The translations under genes and the position numbers were made by a program. 64,000 bases of DNA. Source: Microbacterium murale. Lineage in GTDB: Bacteria; Actinomycetota; Actinomycetes; Actinomycetales; Microbacteriaceae. This document shows positions 16,936 to 27,100 of this stretch, one piece after another (positions within the stretch are counted from its first letter, which is position 1; each line of letters starts with the position of its first letter). The notes beneath the pieces are model-generated. The model saw nothing but the letters and a program-made list of their open reading frames with translations. It made no database searches and was not told the origin of the DNA. The stretch covers positions 124,001-188,000 of the forward strand of contig NZ_BMCM01000006.1 in assembly GCF_014635185.1 (NCBI RefSeq), in the 5' to 3' direction.

Positions 16936-17711
16936 GCGGCGATCCCCTCTCGGCTCGGATCGGCTTCGCGGCGCGCGCCAGAGTCCGGCTCATGCGGAGC
17001 CGCGAACGCCTGCACATCGAGGGTGACGTCCGCGACCACGTCGCGCACATCCGCGTCGTGGAAGATCGCGAGGATGCCGACGCCGCGCGCGACACTCTCG
17101 CGCACCAGATCGATCACGACCTCGCGGTTGCGGGCGTCCAGGGATGCGGTCGGCTCGTCGAGCAGCAGCAGGGATCGCTCGACGACGAAGCCGCGCGCGA
17201 TGTTCACGCGCTGCCGTTCACCGCCGGAGAATGTGGCGGGCGGCAGCGCCCACAGGCGCTCGGGGATGCTGAGACGCGCGAGCAGTTCGCCGGCGCGCTC
17301 GCGTGCCTCATCACGACCCGCACCTCGCTCGACCAACGGCTCGGCAACGACATCGATCGCCGGCACGCGCGGCACCGCTCGCAGGAACTGGCTCACGTAG
17401 CCCATTGTGGAACGCCTCGCGGCCAGCACCTGCCGAGGCTGCGCGGTCGCCAGGTCGAGGACACCGCCGTCGTGGGCGAGCAGGATGCTCCCGGCGTCGA
17501 CGCCGTAGCTGCCGTAGACCATCTTCATCACCGAGCTCTTGCCCGATCCCGACTCGCCGCCCAGCACCACGCAGGTTCCGCGCCGCACGTCGAAGGTCAG
17601 CCCGTCCACCACCGGCAGCCGCTGCGCATCCTGTAGGTGGAGGGTGAAGCTCTTCGAGACGCCCTGCACGCTCAGCACGGCATCCGGGTTCATATCGCTG
17701 TTCTGGTTCAT
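16932..17711 (-). CDS. phnL: C-P lyase system ATP-binding protein PhnL
   Basis: 259 residues, ABC-type ATPase. Walker A is GGESGSGKSSVMK, signature FSGGERQRVNIAR, Walker B LLLLDEPTASLD. The segment YVSQFLRAVPRVPAIDVVAEP is the PhnL hallmark. It works with PhnG, H and I in coupling the phosphonate to ATP-derived ribose and is not a transporter ATPase. The 1-nt gap to phnK and overlap with the DUF1045 gene keep it within the operon. The N-terminal seven or so residues before MNPDAVLSV are uncertain, since a second ATG lies there. Confidence 0.94.
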   Translation of the reverse strand: MNQNSDMNPDAVLSVQGVSKSFTLHLQDAQRLPVVDGLTFDVRRGTCVVLGGESGSGKSSVMKMVYGSYGVDAGSILLAHDGGVLDLATAQPRQVLAARRSTMGYVSQFLRAVPRVPAIDVVAEPLVERGAGRDEARERAGELLARLSIPERLWALPPATFSGGERQRVNIARGFVVERSLLLLDEPTASLDARNREVVIDLVRESVARGVGILAIFHDADVRDVVADVTLDVQAFAAPHEPDSGARREADPSREGIAA

Positions 17712-17712
17712 G

Positions 17713-18528
17713 TCAGTCCTGGAGGATCGAGGAGACGAGGAGCTGGGTGTATGCGGCCTGAGGATCGTCCAGTACGCGGTCGGTCAGCCCGGACTCGATC
17801 ACCACGCCATCCTTCATCACGAGCGTGCGGTGTGAGATGAGGCGGGCCACGGCGAGGTCGTGCGTGACGATCACGACGGCGAGGCCGAGGTCCGCCACGA
17901 GCGAGCGGATGAGATCGAGCAGACGCGCCTGCACCGAGACGTCGAGCCCGCTGGTCGGCTCGTCCATGAACACCAGTCGGGGTCCGAAGACGAGATTGCG
18001 CGCGATCTGCAGCCGCTGGCGCATCCCACCCGAGAACGTGGTCGGCGCATCGTCGATGCGGTGCGCCGGGATCTCGACGCGGGCGAGCCACTGCTCGGCC
18101 TGCTCACGGATGCGGCCGTAGTGACGCCATCCGTTGGCCATGAGTGGTTCGCCGATGTTCCCGCCCGCACTCACGTGCATGCGCAGCCCGTCGGTGGCGT
18201 TCTGGTGCACGAACCCCCACTCGGTGCGCCAGAGTCGGCGCACTTCGCGTTCGCTGAGCGTCGAGAGGTCGACGAGTTGCGCCGCGTGGTCCGGACCGCC
18301 GTCGGGAGCGGTGCGGTACTGCACGCTCCCCTCGTCGATGCTGAGCCGCTGCGACAGCATCCCGAGCAGAGTCGACTTGCCTGAGCCGGACTCGCCGACG
18401 ATCGCGAGCACCTCGCCCGGCCACAGGTCGAAGTCGACGCCGCGGCATCCGAAGGTGTCTCCGTAGGCGTGCCCGGCGTCCGTCACGCTCAGCAGCGGCT
18501 GTTCGTCGTTCATGCCGGTGTCGTTCAT
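17713..18528 (-). CDS. phnK: C-P lyase system ATP-binding protein PhnK
   Basis: 271 residues from the ATG at 18528, which overlaps the phnJ stop (ATGA). Walker A is GESGSGKSTLLG, signature FSGGMRQRLQIARN, Walker B LVFMDEPTSGLD. The insert WGFVHQNATDGLRMHVSAG is typical of PhnK, which docks on PhnJ in the C-P lyase core complex. The frame is open 43 codons further upstream, but that extension lies inside phnJ and is not conserved-looking. Confidence 0.94.
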   Translation of the reverse strand: MNDTGMNDEQPLLSVTDAGHAYGDTFGCRGVDFDLWPGEVLAIVGESGSGKSTLLGMLSQRLSIDEGSVQYRTAPDGGPDHAAQLVDLSTLSEREVRRLWRTEWGFVHQNATDGLRMHVSAGGNIGEPLMANGWRHYGRIREQAEQWLARVEIPAHRIDDAPTTFSGGMRQRLQIARNLVFGPRLVFMDEPTSGLDVSVQARLLDLIRSLVADLGLAVVIVTHDLAVARLISHRTLVMKDGVVIESGLTDRVLDDPQAAYTQLLVSSILQD

Positions 18529-19379
18529 AGCAGGGCCCCTTTCGCAGCTGCGGTCCGCTCGCAGTGGTCGGTGTCGGAGCACACGTACATCACGGTGCCG
18601 CGATCGTCCATGATGACCTCGTCGAGGTACACGCCCTCCGACTCGCAGATCTCGCACGGGGTGTCGAAGCTCTGCGGCTCGAACGGGAAGTCCTCGAAGC
18701 CGAGACTCTCGACGTCGGTGTACGGCGGGATCACGTAGATGCGCTTCTCCCGTCCGGCGCCGAACAGCTGCAGGGCCGGACTCTGGTGCATCTTCGCGTT
18801 GTCGAAACTCGGAATCGGCGAGGGCGCCATCACGTAGCGGCCGCCGACGAGCACGGGATAGTCGTAGGTCGTCGCGAAGTGCCCGTATCGGGCGATGTCC
18901 TCGTAGAGCTTGACGTACATGAGGCCGTACTCCTCGAGCGCGTGCAGGCGCCTGGTCTCTGTCTCACGAGGTTCGAGGAAGCGCAACGGCTCGGGGATCG
19001 GCACCTGGTAGACGATGATCTGCCCTTCGGCCAGAGGCGTCTCCGGGATGCGGTGGCGCGTCTGGATGATCGTCGCGTGATCGGTGCGCGTCGTGACACC
19101 GGCTCCGGCCACCTTCTCGAAGAACTGCCGGATCGACACGGCGTTGGTCGTGTCGTCCGCGCCCTGGTCGATCACCTTGAGGGTGTCGGACTGACCGATG
19201 ATCGAGGCGGTGACCTGCACTCCGCCGGTGCCCCAGCCGCGCGGCATCGGCACCTCGCGGGAGGCGAACGGAACCTGGAAGCCGGGGATGGCTGCACCCT
19301 TCAGCAGCGCTCTGCGCACGACGCGCTTGGTCTGCTCGTCGAGGTAGCCCTCGTTGTAGACGATGCGCGGTTCGCTCAT
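18525..19379 (-). CDS. phnJ: Alpha-D-ribose 1-methylphosphonate 5-phosphate C-P lyase
   Basis: 284 residues, the radical-SAM enzyme that breaks the carbon-phosphorus bond. The four functional cysteines are C242, C245, C267 and C273, spaced C-x2-C-x21-C-x5-C, the same spacing as in E. coli PhnJ (241, 244, 266, 272). Three bind the 4Fe-4S cluster and one forms the thiyl radical. GWGTGGVQVTASIIGQ and DQGADDTTNAVSIR are strongly conserved family blocks. Start ATG at 19379 overlaps the phnI stop. Confidence 0.97.
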   Translation of the reverse strand: MSEPRIVYNEGYLDEQTKRVVRRALLKGAAIPGFQVPFASREVPMPRGWGTGGVQVTASIIGQSDTLKVIDQGADDTTNAVSIRQFFEKVAGAGVTTRTDHATIIQTRHRIPETPLAEGQIIVYQVPIPEPLRFLEPRETETRRLHALEEYGLMYVKLYEDIARYGHFATTYDYPVLVGGRYVMAPSPIPSFDNAKMHQSPALQLFGAGREKRIYVIPPYTDVESLGFEDFPFEPQSFDTPCEICESEGVYLDEVIMDDRGTVMYVCSDTDHCERTAAAKGALL

Positions 19380-20518
19380 GCCTGCTCCTCCTGTTCCGCT
19401 GCCCGCTTGCTGACACGGTCGTTGAACTCTTGATGCAGCCGGCGGATGAGCACCAACTCGCCCTGGAAGTCGACGTAGTGCGGGAGCTTGAGGTGCTCCA
19501 CGAACCCCGCCGCCTGCACGTTGTCGGCGTGACTGATGACGAACTCCTCGTCCTGGGCCGGCGCGTCGGCCCTCTCTCCGAACTCCTCGTGCCGCAGCGC
19601 ACGGTCGATGAGAGACATCGACATGGCCTTGCGCTCGGCGCGGCCGAACACGAGTCCGTATCCGCGGGTGAACTGCGCTGGACGATCCGCGCCGCCGACG
19701 AACTGGCTCACCATCTGGCACTCCGTCACCTCGATGCGCCCGATCGGCACCGGATGCCCGATCTCCGGTGCGTCGAACTCGATCTCCACCTCGCCCACGC
19801 GCACCTCGCCGACGAACGGGTGCGTGCGCCCGAAGCCGCGCTGGGTCGAATAACCGAGCGAGAGCAGGAAGCCCTCATCCCCTCGGCTCAGTGCCTGCAG
19901 GCGCTCGGCTCGACTCATCGGATAGACGGTGGGCTCGCGGGTCAGGTCGGCCGGATCCGGGTCGGTCCAGTCCTCGTCATCCGGGCGATCCGGCTCGATG
20001 AGCGCGTCTACGCCGAGCAGGTCTGTGACGCGCGGCATCCGATCGGTGTCGGCATCCCCTGCATCGTCACCGGCTGTCGACGGCTCGGACGTGGCGGGAA
20101 CGTCAGGCGTGCCATCGACGAGTTCGTCGGCGAGCAGACGGTGCGTGTAGTCGAACGTGGCGCCGAGCTGCTGGCCGCCGGGGATGTCCTTGAACGTCGC
20201 GGAGACGCGCCGCTCAGGCGGCAGCTCGGCGGTGTCGATCGCGACGGTCACACCGAACCGGGGCAGCGTCGTGCGATACGAGCGCAGCAGGGTCACCGCC
20301 TCGAGCACGTCGCCCTGCGCCTGCAGCAGAGCCTTCGCCGCGAGGTCGGGATCGTAGAGCGAGCCCTCTGCCATCACGCGTGAGACGAGCACGCCCAACT
20401 GATCACGCACCTGCGCGTAGTCGACGCGCGACGACGATTCCTCGCCGCGTCCGCGTCGGGCGAGCAGGGCGTGCGCGTTGGCGATCGCCTTCTCGCCACC
20501 TTTGACTGCGACGTACAT
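19376..20518 (-). CDS. phnI: C-P lyase core complex subunit PhnI
   Basis: 380 residues, close to the usual PhnI length. It opens MYVAVKGGEKAIANAH, the standard PhnI start, and contains ERLQALSRGDEGFLLSLGYS and LPHYVDFQGELVLIRRLHQE. It is the nucleosidase-like subunit that joins phosphonate to ribose triphosphate with PhnG, H and L. An acidic insert near residues 150-190 (many Asp/Glu) is longer than in E. coli. It begins at the TGATG junction with phnH. Confidence 0.95.
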   Translation of the reverse strand: MYVAVKGGEKAIANAHALLARRGRGEESSSRVDYAQVRDQLGVLVSRVMAEGSLYDPDLAAKALLQAQGDVLEAVTLLRSYRTTLPRFGVTVAIDTAELPPERRVSATFKDIPGGQQLGATFDYTHRLLADELVDGTPDVPATSEPSTAGDDAGDADTDRMPRVTDLLGVDALIEPDRPDDEDWTDPDPADLTREPTVYPMSRAERLQALSRGDEGFLLSLGYSTQRGFGRTHPFVGEVRVGEVEIEFDAPEIGHPVPIGRIEVTECQMVSQFVGGADRPAQFTRGYGLVFGRAERKAMSMSLIDRALRHEEFGERADAPAQDEEFVISHADNVQAAGFVEHLKLPHYVDFQGELVLIRRLHQEFNDRVSKRAAEQEEQA

Positions 20519-21174
20519 CAGGCGCTCCTGTTCTCGGCGCCCTGCAGACGGATGCTGCGGGGCAGGGCTCGTACGGATTCATCGGCGACGAGGATGAGGT
20601 CGACGCCGCGCGGGAAGCGCGCATGGTTCTCCTGCCACTGCACCAGGAAGCCGGACGGCAGGCCGGCGCCGTCCCACGAGACCGAGCCGTTCACGCCGGG
20701 ACCGGTCGCCACGAAGTCGCCGGTACCCCGAGCGCCGGTCGCGTCGATCACGACGGTCGCGGAGCGGTGCGGTTCTTCGTCGGTTCCGGATGCGAGATCG
20801 CCGAGGCGCGGGACAGTCGACGGTGAGGATGCGACGACGAACAGGGCATCACCGGGAGCATCCACCAGGCGAACGCCGGTATGGAAGCGCAGCCAGGCGC
20901 ACACATCATCCGAGGCGCTCAGCGCAGGGTCGAGCCAGATCGGAGTCTGCTCGTCGCACAGCGCCAGAAGCACCGCTCCCACGCCGGGACTCAGCGGTGC
21001 GACGCGGTCCGTCATTCCCGGTTCGAGGGACTGCGGGAGCGTCGGACGCGCGAATGCGCCGAGCACTGCCCTGAAGACGTGCTGCGCATCCTGCACCGGA
21101 TCGGCGAACCCCGGAAGGTGCCGCTCGCCGGCCGACATCAGGGCAGTCGTGCGCGCTTCGATTCGCGTGGTCAT
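20518..21174 (-). CDS. phnH: C-P lyase core complex subunit PhnH
   Basis: 218 residues, from an ATG overlapping the phnG stop (ATGA). HLPGFADPVQDAQHVFRAVL is the conserved N-terminal motif of PhnH, and GPGVNGSVSWDGAGLPSGFL the conserved C-terminal block. It is a structural member of the PhnGHIJ complex with no known catalytic residues of its own. Confidence 0.94.
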   Translation of the reverse strand: MTTRIEARTTALMSAGERHLPGFADPVQDAQHVFRAVLGAFARPTLPQSLEPGMTDRVAPLSPGVGAVLLALCDEQTPIWLDPALSASDDVCAWLRFHTGVRLVDAPGDALFVVASSPSTVPRLGDLASGTDEEPHRSATVVIDATGARGTGDFVATGPGVNGSVSWDGAGLPSGFLVQWQENHARFPRGVDLILVADESVRALPRSIRLQGAENRSA

Positions 21175-21680
21175 TCGTCGTCCTCCTCTTCGAGACCGAA
21201 GTCCGGTCCGGAGTTCTCCCTCGCGACGGTGAAGAAATCCACCACCGTGCTGCGGGCGTCGGCGCGCGAGCGGGCGTCGCGCTCGACCTGTGCCCGCTCG
21301 AGCGGCACGATGACCTCGTCGAGAACGCGTTGGCGCGCGTCCCCCGCGAGCAGCGCATCGAAGATCGCGGCGAGACCCGCGTGCTCCGGATGACTCCCCA
21401 GCACGTACGCGGTCCCCACCGTCTCCGGGCCGAAACCGCGTGCGACGACGGTCGCGCGGCTGACGGTGGCCTCGCCGACGTTGAACCGGTCGCCGGTGCC
21501 GCCGATGCGTCCTTGCGCCATGACCAGTCCCGACTCGGGGCCGCGGACGAACTCGATCTCCGGCTGGTCCGGCCATGCACCCCAGAGCGCGGCAAGGTCG
21601 ACTTCCGCAGCATTGGCGAGCACGCGTGCGGTGCGCCGCCGTGCCGCCTCGTCCGGTCCTGTCTCGTCGTGCCGATCCAT
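21171..21680 (-). CDS. phnG: C-P lyase core complex subunit PhnG
   Basis: 169 residues from the ATG at 21680; an in-frame ATG twelve codons earlier lies inside the operator palindrome and is unlikely. FVRGPESGLVMAQGRIGGTG and RFNVGEATVSRATVV are the PhnG signature blocks. It is the first gene of the phn operon. A perfect 12-bp inverted repeat lies only 11 nt upstream and should be the PhnF operator. Confidence 0.94.
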   Translation of the reverse strand: MDRHDETGPDEAARRRTARVLANAAEVDLAALWGAWPDQPEIEFVRGPESGLVMAQGRIGGTGDRFNVGEATVSRATVVARGFGPETVGTAYVLGSHPEHAGLAAIFDALLAGDARQRVLDEVIVPLERAQVERDARSRADARSTVVDFFTVARENSGPDFGLEEEDDE

Positions 21681-21691
21681 CACGCCTCCTC

Positions 21692-21721
21692 GATAGTTGT
21701 CTATTGGTCTAGACAACTATC
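21692..21721. promoter_or_regulatory. PhnF operator between phnG and phnF
   Basis: Perfect inverted repeat GATAGTTGTCTA-N6-TAGACAACTATC. An inner stretch, TGGTCTAGACAA, resembles the TGGTATAGACCA element bound by mycobacterial PhnF. The site lies between the divergent phn operon and its GntR regulator, so it probably controls both. Confidence 0.85.
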
Positions 21722-21816
21722 ACGCTAATGGCAGGATGTGGGAAAGGGAAGCGGCAGACGGGTCGCTACGGCGACGATCACGTGAACTTCCCATGAACGA
21801 GCACGAGGAGGCTGCC

Positions 21817-22563
21817 GTGAGTGATGCGACGACATCCCGACCCACCGGGTACTCCGCGTGGCGGCTCATCGCCGAAGAGCTGCGTGTCGACATCACGGAG
21901 GGTCGGCTGCAGACCGGCGATCGGCTTCCGCCGGAGAGCGCATTGGCCACGCGATTCGGCGTCAATCGGCACACGGCGCGGCAGGCTCTCGCCTCTCTCG
22001 CGGCCGATGGTCTGATCGAATCACGCAGGGGCAGCGGCACCTTCGTCACCAGCAGCGCAGTGCACGTGCACCGCATCGGCATGCGCACGCGCCTCTCCAC
22101 GAGCCTGGGCGACGGGCATCAGCCCTCCGGCCGTGTGATCGAGAGTGCGCTGGAACCCGCCCCCGCACACATCGCCCGCAGGCTCGGCATCGTCGAGGGC
22201 GGCATGACCGTGCGCGTCGAGTCGCTCAGGACGGTCGACGGCGAGCCGTTCGCTCTCGGATCACGCTGGTTCGACGCCGCTCGCCTCCCTGACATCGCCG
22301 CGTCGCTGCGACGCACCGCGTCGATCACGGCGGCGTTGCGCGCGAGCGGCGTCGATGACTACGTTCGCGTGTCGACAGTGGTCTCTGCTCGGCACGCCAC
22401 TGCCACGGAGTCCGGTCTGCTCGGACTCGACTCCGGGGCGATCGTGCTGGTCACGGAAGCGCTCGACGCCCTGCCTGATGGCACGCCTCTGCAGCACCTC
22501 GTCACACGATTCGCCGCTCAGCGCGTGCGGCTCGACATCGAGCATCCGGATCCGACCGCGTGA
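21817..22563 (+). CDS. phnF: PhnF-type GntR-family regulator of the phosphonate operon
   Basis: 248 residues. The GntR winged helix is at about 13-75 (SAWRLIAEELRVDITEGRL, then RFGVNRHTARQALASLAADG and the wing RRGSGTFV). A UTRA effector domain follows (VRVESLRTVDGEPFALGSRW). I chose the GTG at 21817 because AGGAGG sits 6 nt upstream; an ATG eight codons earlier has no such site. Divergence from phnG and the shared operator argue that it represses the phn genes when phosphate or phosphonate conditions require. Confidence 0.88.
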   Translation: MSDATTSRPTGYSAWRLIAEELRVDITEGRLQTGDRLPPESALATRFGVNRHTARQALASLAADGLIESRRGSGTFVTSSAVHVHRIGMRTRLSTSLGDGHQPSGRVIESALEPAPAHIARRLGIVEGGMTVRVESLRTVDGEPFALGSRWFDAARLPDIAASLRRTASITAALRASGVDDYVRVSTVVSARHATATESGLLGLDSGAIVLVTEALDALPDGTPLQHLVTRFAAQRVRLDIEHPDPTA

Positions 22564-22580
22564 CGCATTACCCTTGACCT

Positions 22581-23213
22581 ATGCGTGTTCACGTGGCGGA
22601 CCACCCCCTCATCACCCACAAGCTCACGGTGCTGCGCGATGTGCGCACACCCTCGCCGGTCTTCCGGCAACTGACCGAAGAGCTGGTGACGCTGCTCGCC
22701 TATGAGGCGACGCGCAACGTCAAGGTGTCACCGGTCGAGATCACCACCCCCGTGACCACCACCATGGGCGTGAAGATCTCCGAGCCGCGCCCGATCGTCG
22801 TCCCGATCCTGCGCGCCGGACTCGGGATGCTGGAGGGCATGGTCAAGCTCCTCCCCACCGCAGAGGTCGGATTCCTCGGCATGGTGCGCGACGAGACGAC
22901 GTTCGAGCCGACGACCTACGCCGAGCGCCTCCCCGACGACCTCAGCGACCGCCAGTGCTTCGCGATCGATCCGATGCTCGCCACGGGCGGATCACTCGGC
23001 GCGGCGATCGAGTTCCTCTTCAAGCGCGGCGCGCAGGATGTCACGGCGATCTGCCTGCTCGGTACGCCTGAGGGCGTCGAGGCCATCGAGAAGATGGTCG
23101 GCGATCGGGATGTGACTCTCGTGCTCGGCGCGCTGGACGAGCGGCTCAACGAGAAGGGCTACATCGTGCCCGGCCTCGGCGATGCGGGTGATCGCCTGTA
23201 CGGCACGGTCTGA
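22581..23213 (+). CDS. upp: Uracil phosphoribosyltransferase
   Basis: 210 residues, the usual Upp length. [13 protein letters not shown] is the family start; the PRPP loop is [17 protein letters not shown] and the uracil-binding end reads [18 protein letters not shown]. It makes UMP from uracil and PRPP, the compound also made by the phn pathway. TACCCT lies 6 nt before the ATG, consistent with a leaderless mRNA. Confidence 0.97.
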   Translation: MRVHVADHPLITHKLTVLRDVRTPSPVFRQLTEELVTLLAYEATRNVKVSPVEITTPVTTTMGVKISEPRPIVVPILRAGLGMLEGMVKLLPTAEVGFLGMVRDETTFEPTTYAERLPDDLSDRQCFAIDPMLATGGSLGAAIEFLFKRGAQDVTAICLLGTPEGVEAIEKMVGDRDVTLVLGALDERLNEKGYIVPGLGDAGDRLYGTV

Positions 23214-23219
23214 GATCGC

Positions 23220-23990
23220 CTACGACACGTTCAGACGGTAGGCGCGTTCGTCGCCGAAGCTCTCGAATCCCACTCTGGTGAGTATCGGCGCTGATGTGGC
23301 GACACGACCTTTCACGAGCGCCGTCGTGGCACCGTGTTCGGCGCTCGCACGCAGCCTCTCCGCCAGCACGGCCCGGTAGGCACCACGACCACGAGCCCTC
23401 TCAAGCGTGGCGGCGCCCCACAGCCGTGTGAACCCGTCGACGATCGTGCAGCCGCCGGTGCTTACGGCCTCACCGTCGAGGCGGCCGAGAACCCTGAACC
23501 CCTCTCCCGAGGCAAGCCCTGCCGCGACTTCTTCCAGCTCGATCTGCAGCCCGTCCTCATCGAGTGCTGATTGTTCCCAGACGGGCACGTTGATGGAGTC
23601 GACCTCGCGTACCTGGTCGAGCGTTCGCACGATCTCGGCTGTGGCATCTGCCGGCACATCGATCTCGATCTCGCCGATCGGCAGAGCGAACACGGTGACC
23701 GTGTCGATGTGCTCCGCACCCTGTCGGCGAAGCTCGTCTTCGAGATCCGGCTGGTCCGAGGCGTTCGTCCAGAAAGTGAGCTGCGATTCGCCCCATGCTC
23801 TCGTGCGCGCGACGGCGTGCTCGAGCACGTCGGCGGCGTCGGCGGTGGATTCCACCCGCGAGCCGCGCACGCCGCCGCCGAAGCGCTGCGGGTAGCGCAC
23901 CAGCTGCAGGTGGTCCCTCTCCTGCTCGCTGTCGCGCGGGAACCACACCCACGCGGCGGATGCCCGCAGAATGTCGTCGATCGTGTGCAC
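23220..23990 (-). CDS. GNAT-family N-acetyltransferase
   Basis: 256 residues from a GTG with AAGGAG 5 nt upstream; the frame extends 14 codons further but without a better site. The C-terminal half is a GNAT domain: GFRVLGRLDGEAVSTGGCTIVD-like strands, then the acetyl-CoA loop ERARGRGAYRAVLAERL and KGRVATSAPILTRVGFESFG. The N-terminal half is a degenerate second GNAT-like fold. The substrate is unknown. It is convergent with upp. Confidence 0.82.
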   Translation of the reverse strand: MHTIDDILRASAAWVWFPRDSEQERDHLQLVRYPQRFGGGVRGSRVESTADAADVLEHAVARTRAWGESQLTFWTNASDQPDLEDELRRQGAEHIDTVTVFALPIGEIEIDVPADATAEIVRTLDQVREVDSINVPVWEQSALDEDGLQIELEEVAAGLASGEGFRVLGRLDGEAVSTGGCTIVDGFTRLWGAATLERARGRGAYRAVLAERLRASAEHGATTALVKGRVATSAPILTRVGFESFGDERAYRLNVS

Positions 23991-24047
23991 TGATACTCCT
24001 TGCTTCCCGATACGTCCGGTCATGACGTCCACTCAGCCGCAGACCCG

Positions 24048-24101
24048 TGCTCAGTCCTGATCGGCTGCTCAGTCCTGATCGGCTGCTCAGTCCTGATCGG
24101 C
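24048..24101. repeat. Three tandem copies of an 18-bp unit over a gene end
   Basis: TGCTCAGTCCTGATCGGC occurs three times without a break. The third copy contains the stop codon and last three codons (QD-stop region) of the nuclease-helicase gene; the other two lie just past it, in frame. It looks like slippage that duplicated the 3' end of the gene without changing the protein. Confidence 0.9.
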
Positions 24102-27100
24102 GCCGACCAGTCGGGCGAAGGCACTCATCCGCGCGACGCCTTCAGGTGTGCGGGGCAGGTCGTCGAGCAGGGCCGGCGAGTGGATCAGGTACGCCGCCAC
24201 CTGTGCGCGTGAGATCGCGACGTTCAGGCGGTTCTGCAGCAGCAGGAACTCCGGTCCGCGCGGGGCGTCCCGGCCACTGGACGCCGCGAGCGTCGTGATC
24301 GAGACCACTGCTTCCTTGCCCTGGAAGTTGTCGACCGTGCCGACGGGGACACCGGCCATCCCCGCAGCAGCGAGAGCATCGATCACCAGCTGCTTCTGCG
24401 CGTTGTACGGCGCGACGACGATGATGTCTCCCTCCGTCAGAGGGCGCGGCGCGGCATCCGGCTCCGCGAACTCCCGCCCGAGCAGATCGCGCACGATCCG
24501 CACGACTTCGGCGGCCTCCTCCGGCGATTGGGTCGCGTTGCGGCGATGACGCAGCGAGATGACGTGCAGTCCCGGCTCGATGCCCGCGACCGCGCGCTGA
24601 TCGGTGCCGGGCGCTGACGCGAGCTGTCCGGCGTACGACAGCCGCGACACCGGCGCGGCGACCGCCGGATGCATCCGCCAGCTGCGATCGAGGAAGTACC
24701 CGTATTCGGGGCGGATGACCGCATCGCCGTCCATCACCCAGCCGAGAGCCGAGGTGTCGACCGGCTCCGGATGCGCACCCTGGCTCACCTGCGGCAGCTG
24801 CTGCGGATCGCCGAGCAGCAGCAGGCTCTTCGCTCCCGCCGCGACGGCGATCGTCGAGGCGAGCGAGAACTGCCCTGCCTCGTCGATCACGAGCAGATCG
24901 AGGCCGTCCCGTTCGACGCGAGCGGTGTTGCTGAAGTCCCATGCCGTGCCGCCGACGACGACGCCCTGCCCCGCATGCTCGGCGAGGAACGACGCCATGC
25001 CGGTCTTCGGGATCGCGGTGTACTTCGGATCGCTGTCTTTGTCTTTCGGCGCCTTCGCGACCTGCCCTGGCGGTACTCCGTCTGCGACCACGCGATCGAG
25101 CAGCGTCTCGATGATCGCGTGCGACTGCGCCACGACGCCGACCCGGTAGCCGTACTCGTTGACGAGCCGGGCGATGACGCGGGATCCGGTATAGGTCTTG
25201 CCGGTGCCGGGAGGGCCCTGCACCGCGAGATAGCTGCGGTCGAGATCGAGCACACCCCGCACGATCGCGTCGATCCTGTCGACGCCACCATCAGCGCCCG
25301 CTGCACCACCGGTCACCACAGGCAGCCCGCTCCCCGACCGCGTGCGCGGCGGAATGCGGCGCAGGATGTCGGTCGCCGCATCCGCAGGGAACGACGGTGC
25401 TGCGTCGTGCACGGCATCCGCCCACTCGTCGATCGCACCCTGCAGCGACACCACACGTGGCGGAGCCGCGGGAGTGAGCGCGACGGGGAACTCGTCCCAG
25501 GTCTGTCCGCCCGCCGCCGTCTCGACGATGACGTAGCCGTCGTCGAGCACCTCGCCGACCGTGACCGCGCGTGCGACATGCACGGCGCGTGACGGCGCCT
25601 CGACATCGAACGGCGCCGGGAACGGGTACAGCGCGAAGGGGTTGGCGCCCTCGCCGAGCGTGGTGCCGGGTGAGATCTCACCACGGATCTCGATCTCGCG
25701 TGAGGCGACGCGGCGGCCCTCTTCGACGCTCCAATCGCGGCGAAGAGCGCTCTGTCCGGTATCCACCCGGACCACGTCGCGGGTCTGATCCCACATCGAC
25801 ACCGGCTCGCGCAGACGCTGGAAATGCCCCACCCAGAAGCTCTTCGCCTCGCGCGGGTAGTAATCGATCGCGGCCGCCGCGACGCGATGCACCTCGCCGT
25901 CGCCTCCCGCTTCGACGTCTTGTTCAGCATCTGCGAGCAGCGAGACGGATCGGTGCGACGGTTCGTAGACGAGTTCTTCGGTCTCGTCGGGTGGCGCAGG
26001 GCTCACGCCCTTCTGCTTCGCGATCTCGATGAGCCAGTTACGCAGCCGCCGGGTGGAGACACAGTCGTAGCGGTTGTAGTCGGCGAGGTCGGCGAGCACG
26101 GATTCCGCCTCGGCGCTCTCCCCCGCCTCGGCGAGGGCACGGGCGGCCACGTACTGCACGATCGAGTCGTCGCCCTTCTGCACGTCACTGGTGCGAACCT
26201 CTTCGCCCATGTACAGCGGTTCGAGCTTCTTGATCGAATAGGAGCGCGAGCCGACGCGCACGGTGCGCAGCACGAGCGGATAGAGGTCGACGAACACGCC
26301 CTCGCGGAGCAGCCTGTCGACGTCAGACTCACGGATGCCGTAGCGGGCGGCCATCGCGACGAGATGCGAGGTCTCGTACGGTGCGTAGTGGTAGATGTGC
26401 ATGTCGGGATGAGCGGCGCGGCGCGCATCGACGAAGTCGAGGAACTGCCCGAGCGCGATCTTCTCGTCGGCGAACGTGTGAGCCCACAGTGGCGTGTACT
26501 GGTCTTCGTTGTCGACCCAGCCGAACAGGTAGTCGATGCCCCACTGCGCGTGGCCATCGGCCGCCGGCTCGGTGTAGAGCGGGTCGCCTTCGAAGTCGAA
26601 GAAGATGTCTCCACGACTCGGCCGGGGCAGCGTGTGAATGGCGCCGGGGTGATAGACGTCGAACGTCGGCGCGTCATCGGCATCGGCACGCAACTGCAAG
26701 CGCGCCTGTGCGCGAAGCGACTCGAAGGTGTCGACGTTCATGCCTGCCGGGGCGGCGACAGCTGCGGCGAGGTCCTCGATCGTCTCGATGCCGGCGGCCC
26801 GCAGACGGGCGCGCTGCACGGGACGCATCCGGGCGACCATGAGCAGATCACGATGCGCATCCACCTGCTCGGTGCACGTGGCGCAGCGCCCGCAGGCGAC
26901 GATCTCGAGGTCGCCGCGGTCATCGCCCCAAGCGAGCGCCTCGCCGTCGGCACCTGTCTCGACCCGCCGGTCGGCGATCAGCGCGCGCAGCCGCGCACGG
27001 CGCACATGGAACAACGGCAGCAGGTCATCGACGGCGTGGGTGCTGATGGTTCCATCACCGAGGATGAGATCCACCCAGTCGGAGCGAGGGATGCCGAGCC

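Noticed and set aside
24048..24101. Three-copy repeat considered as a CRISPR array
   Set aside because: The units abut with no spacers, are only 18 bp, and no cas gene is near.
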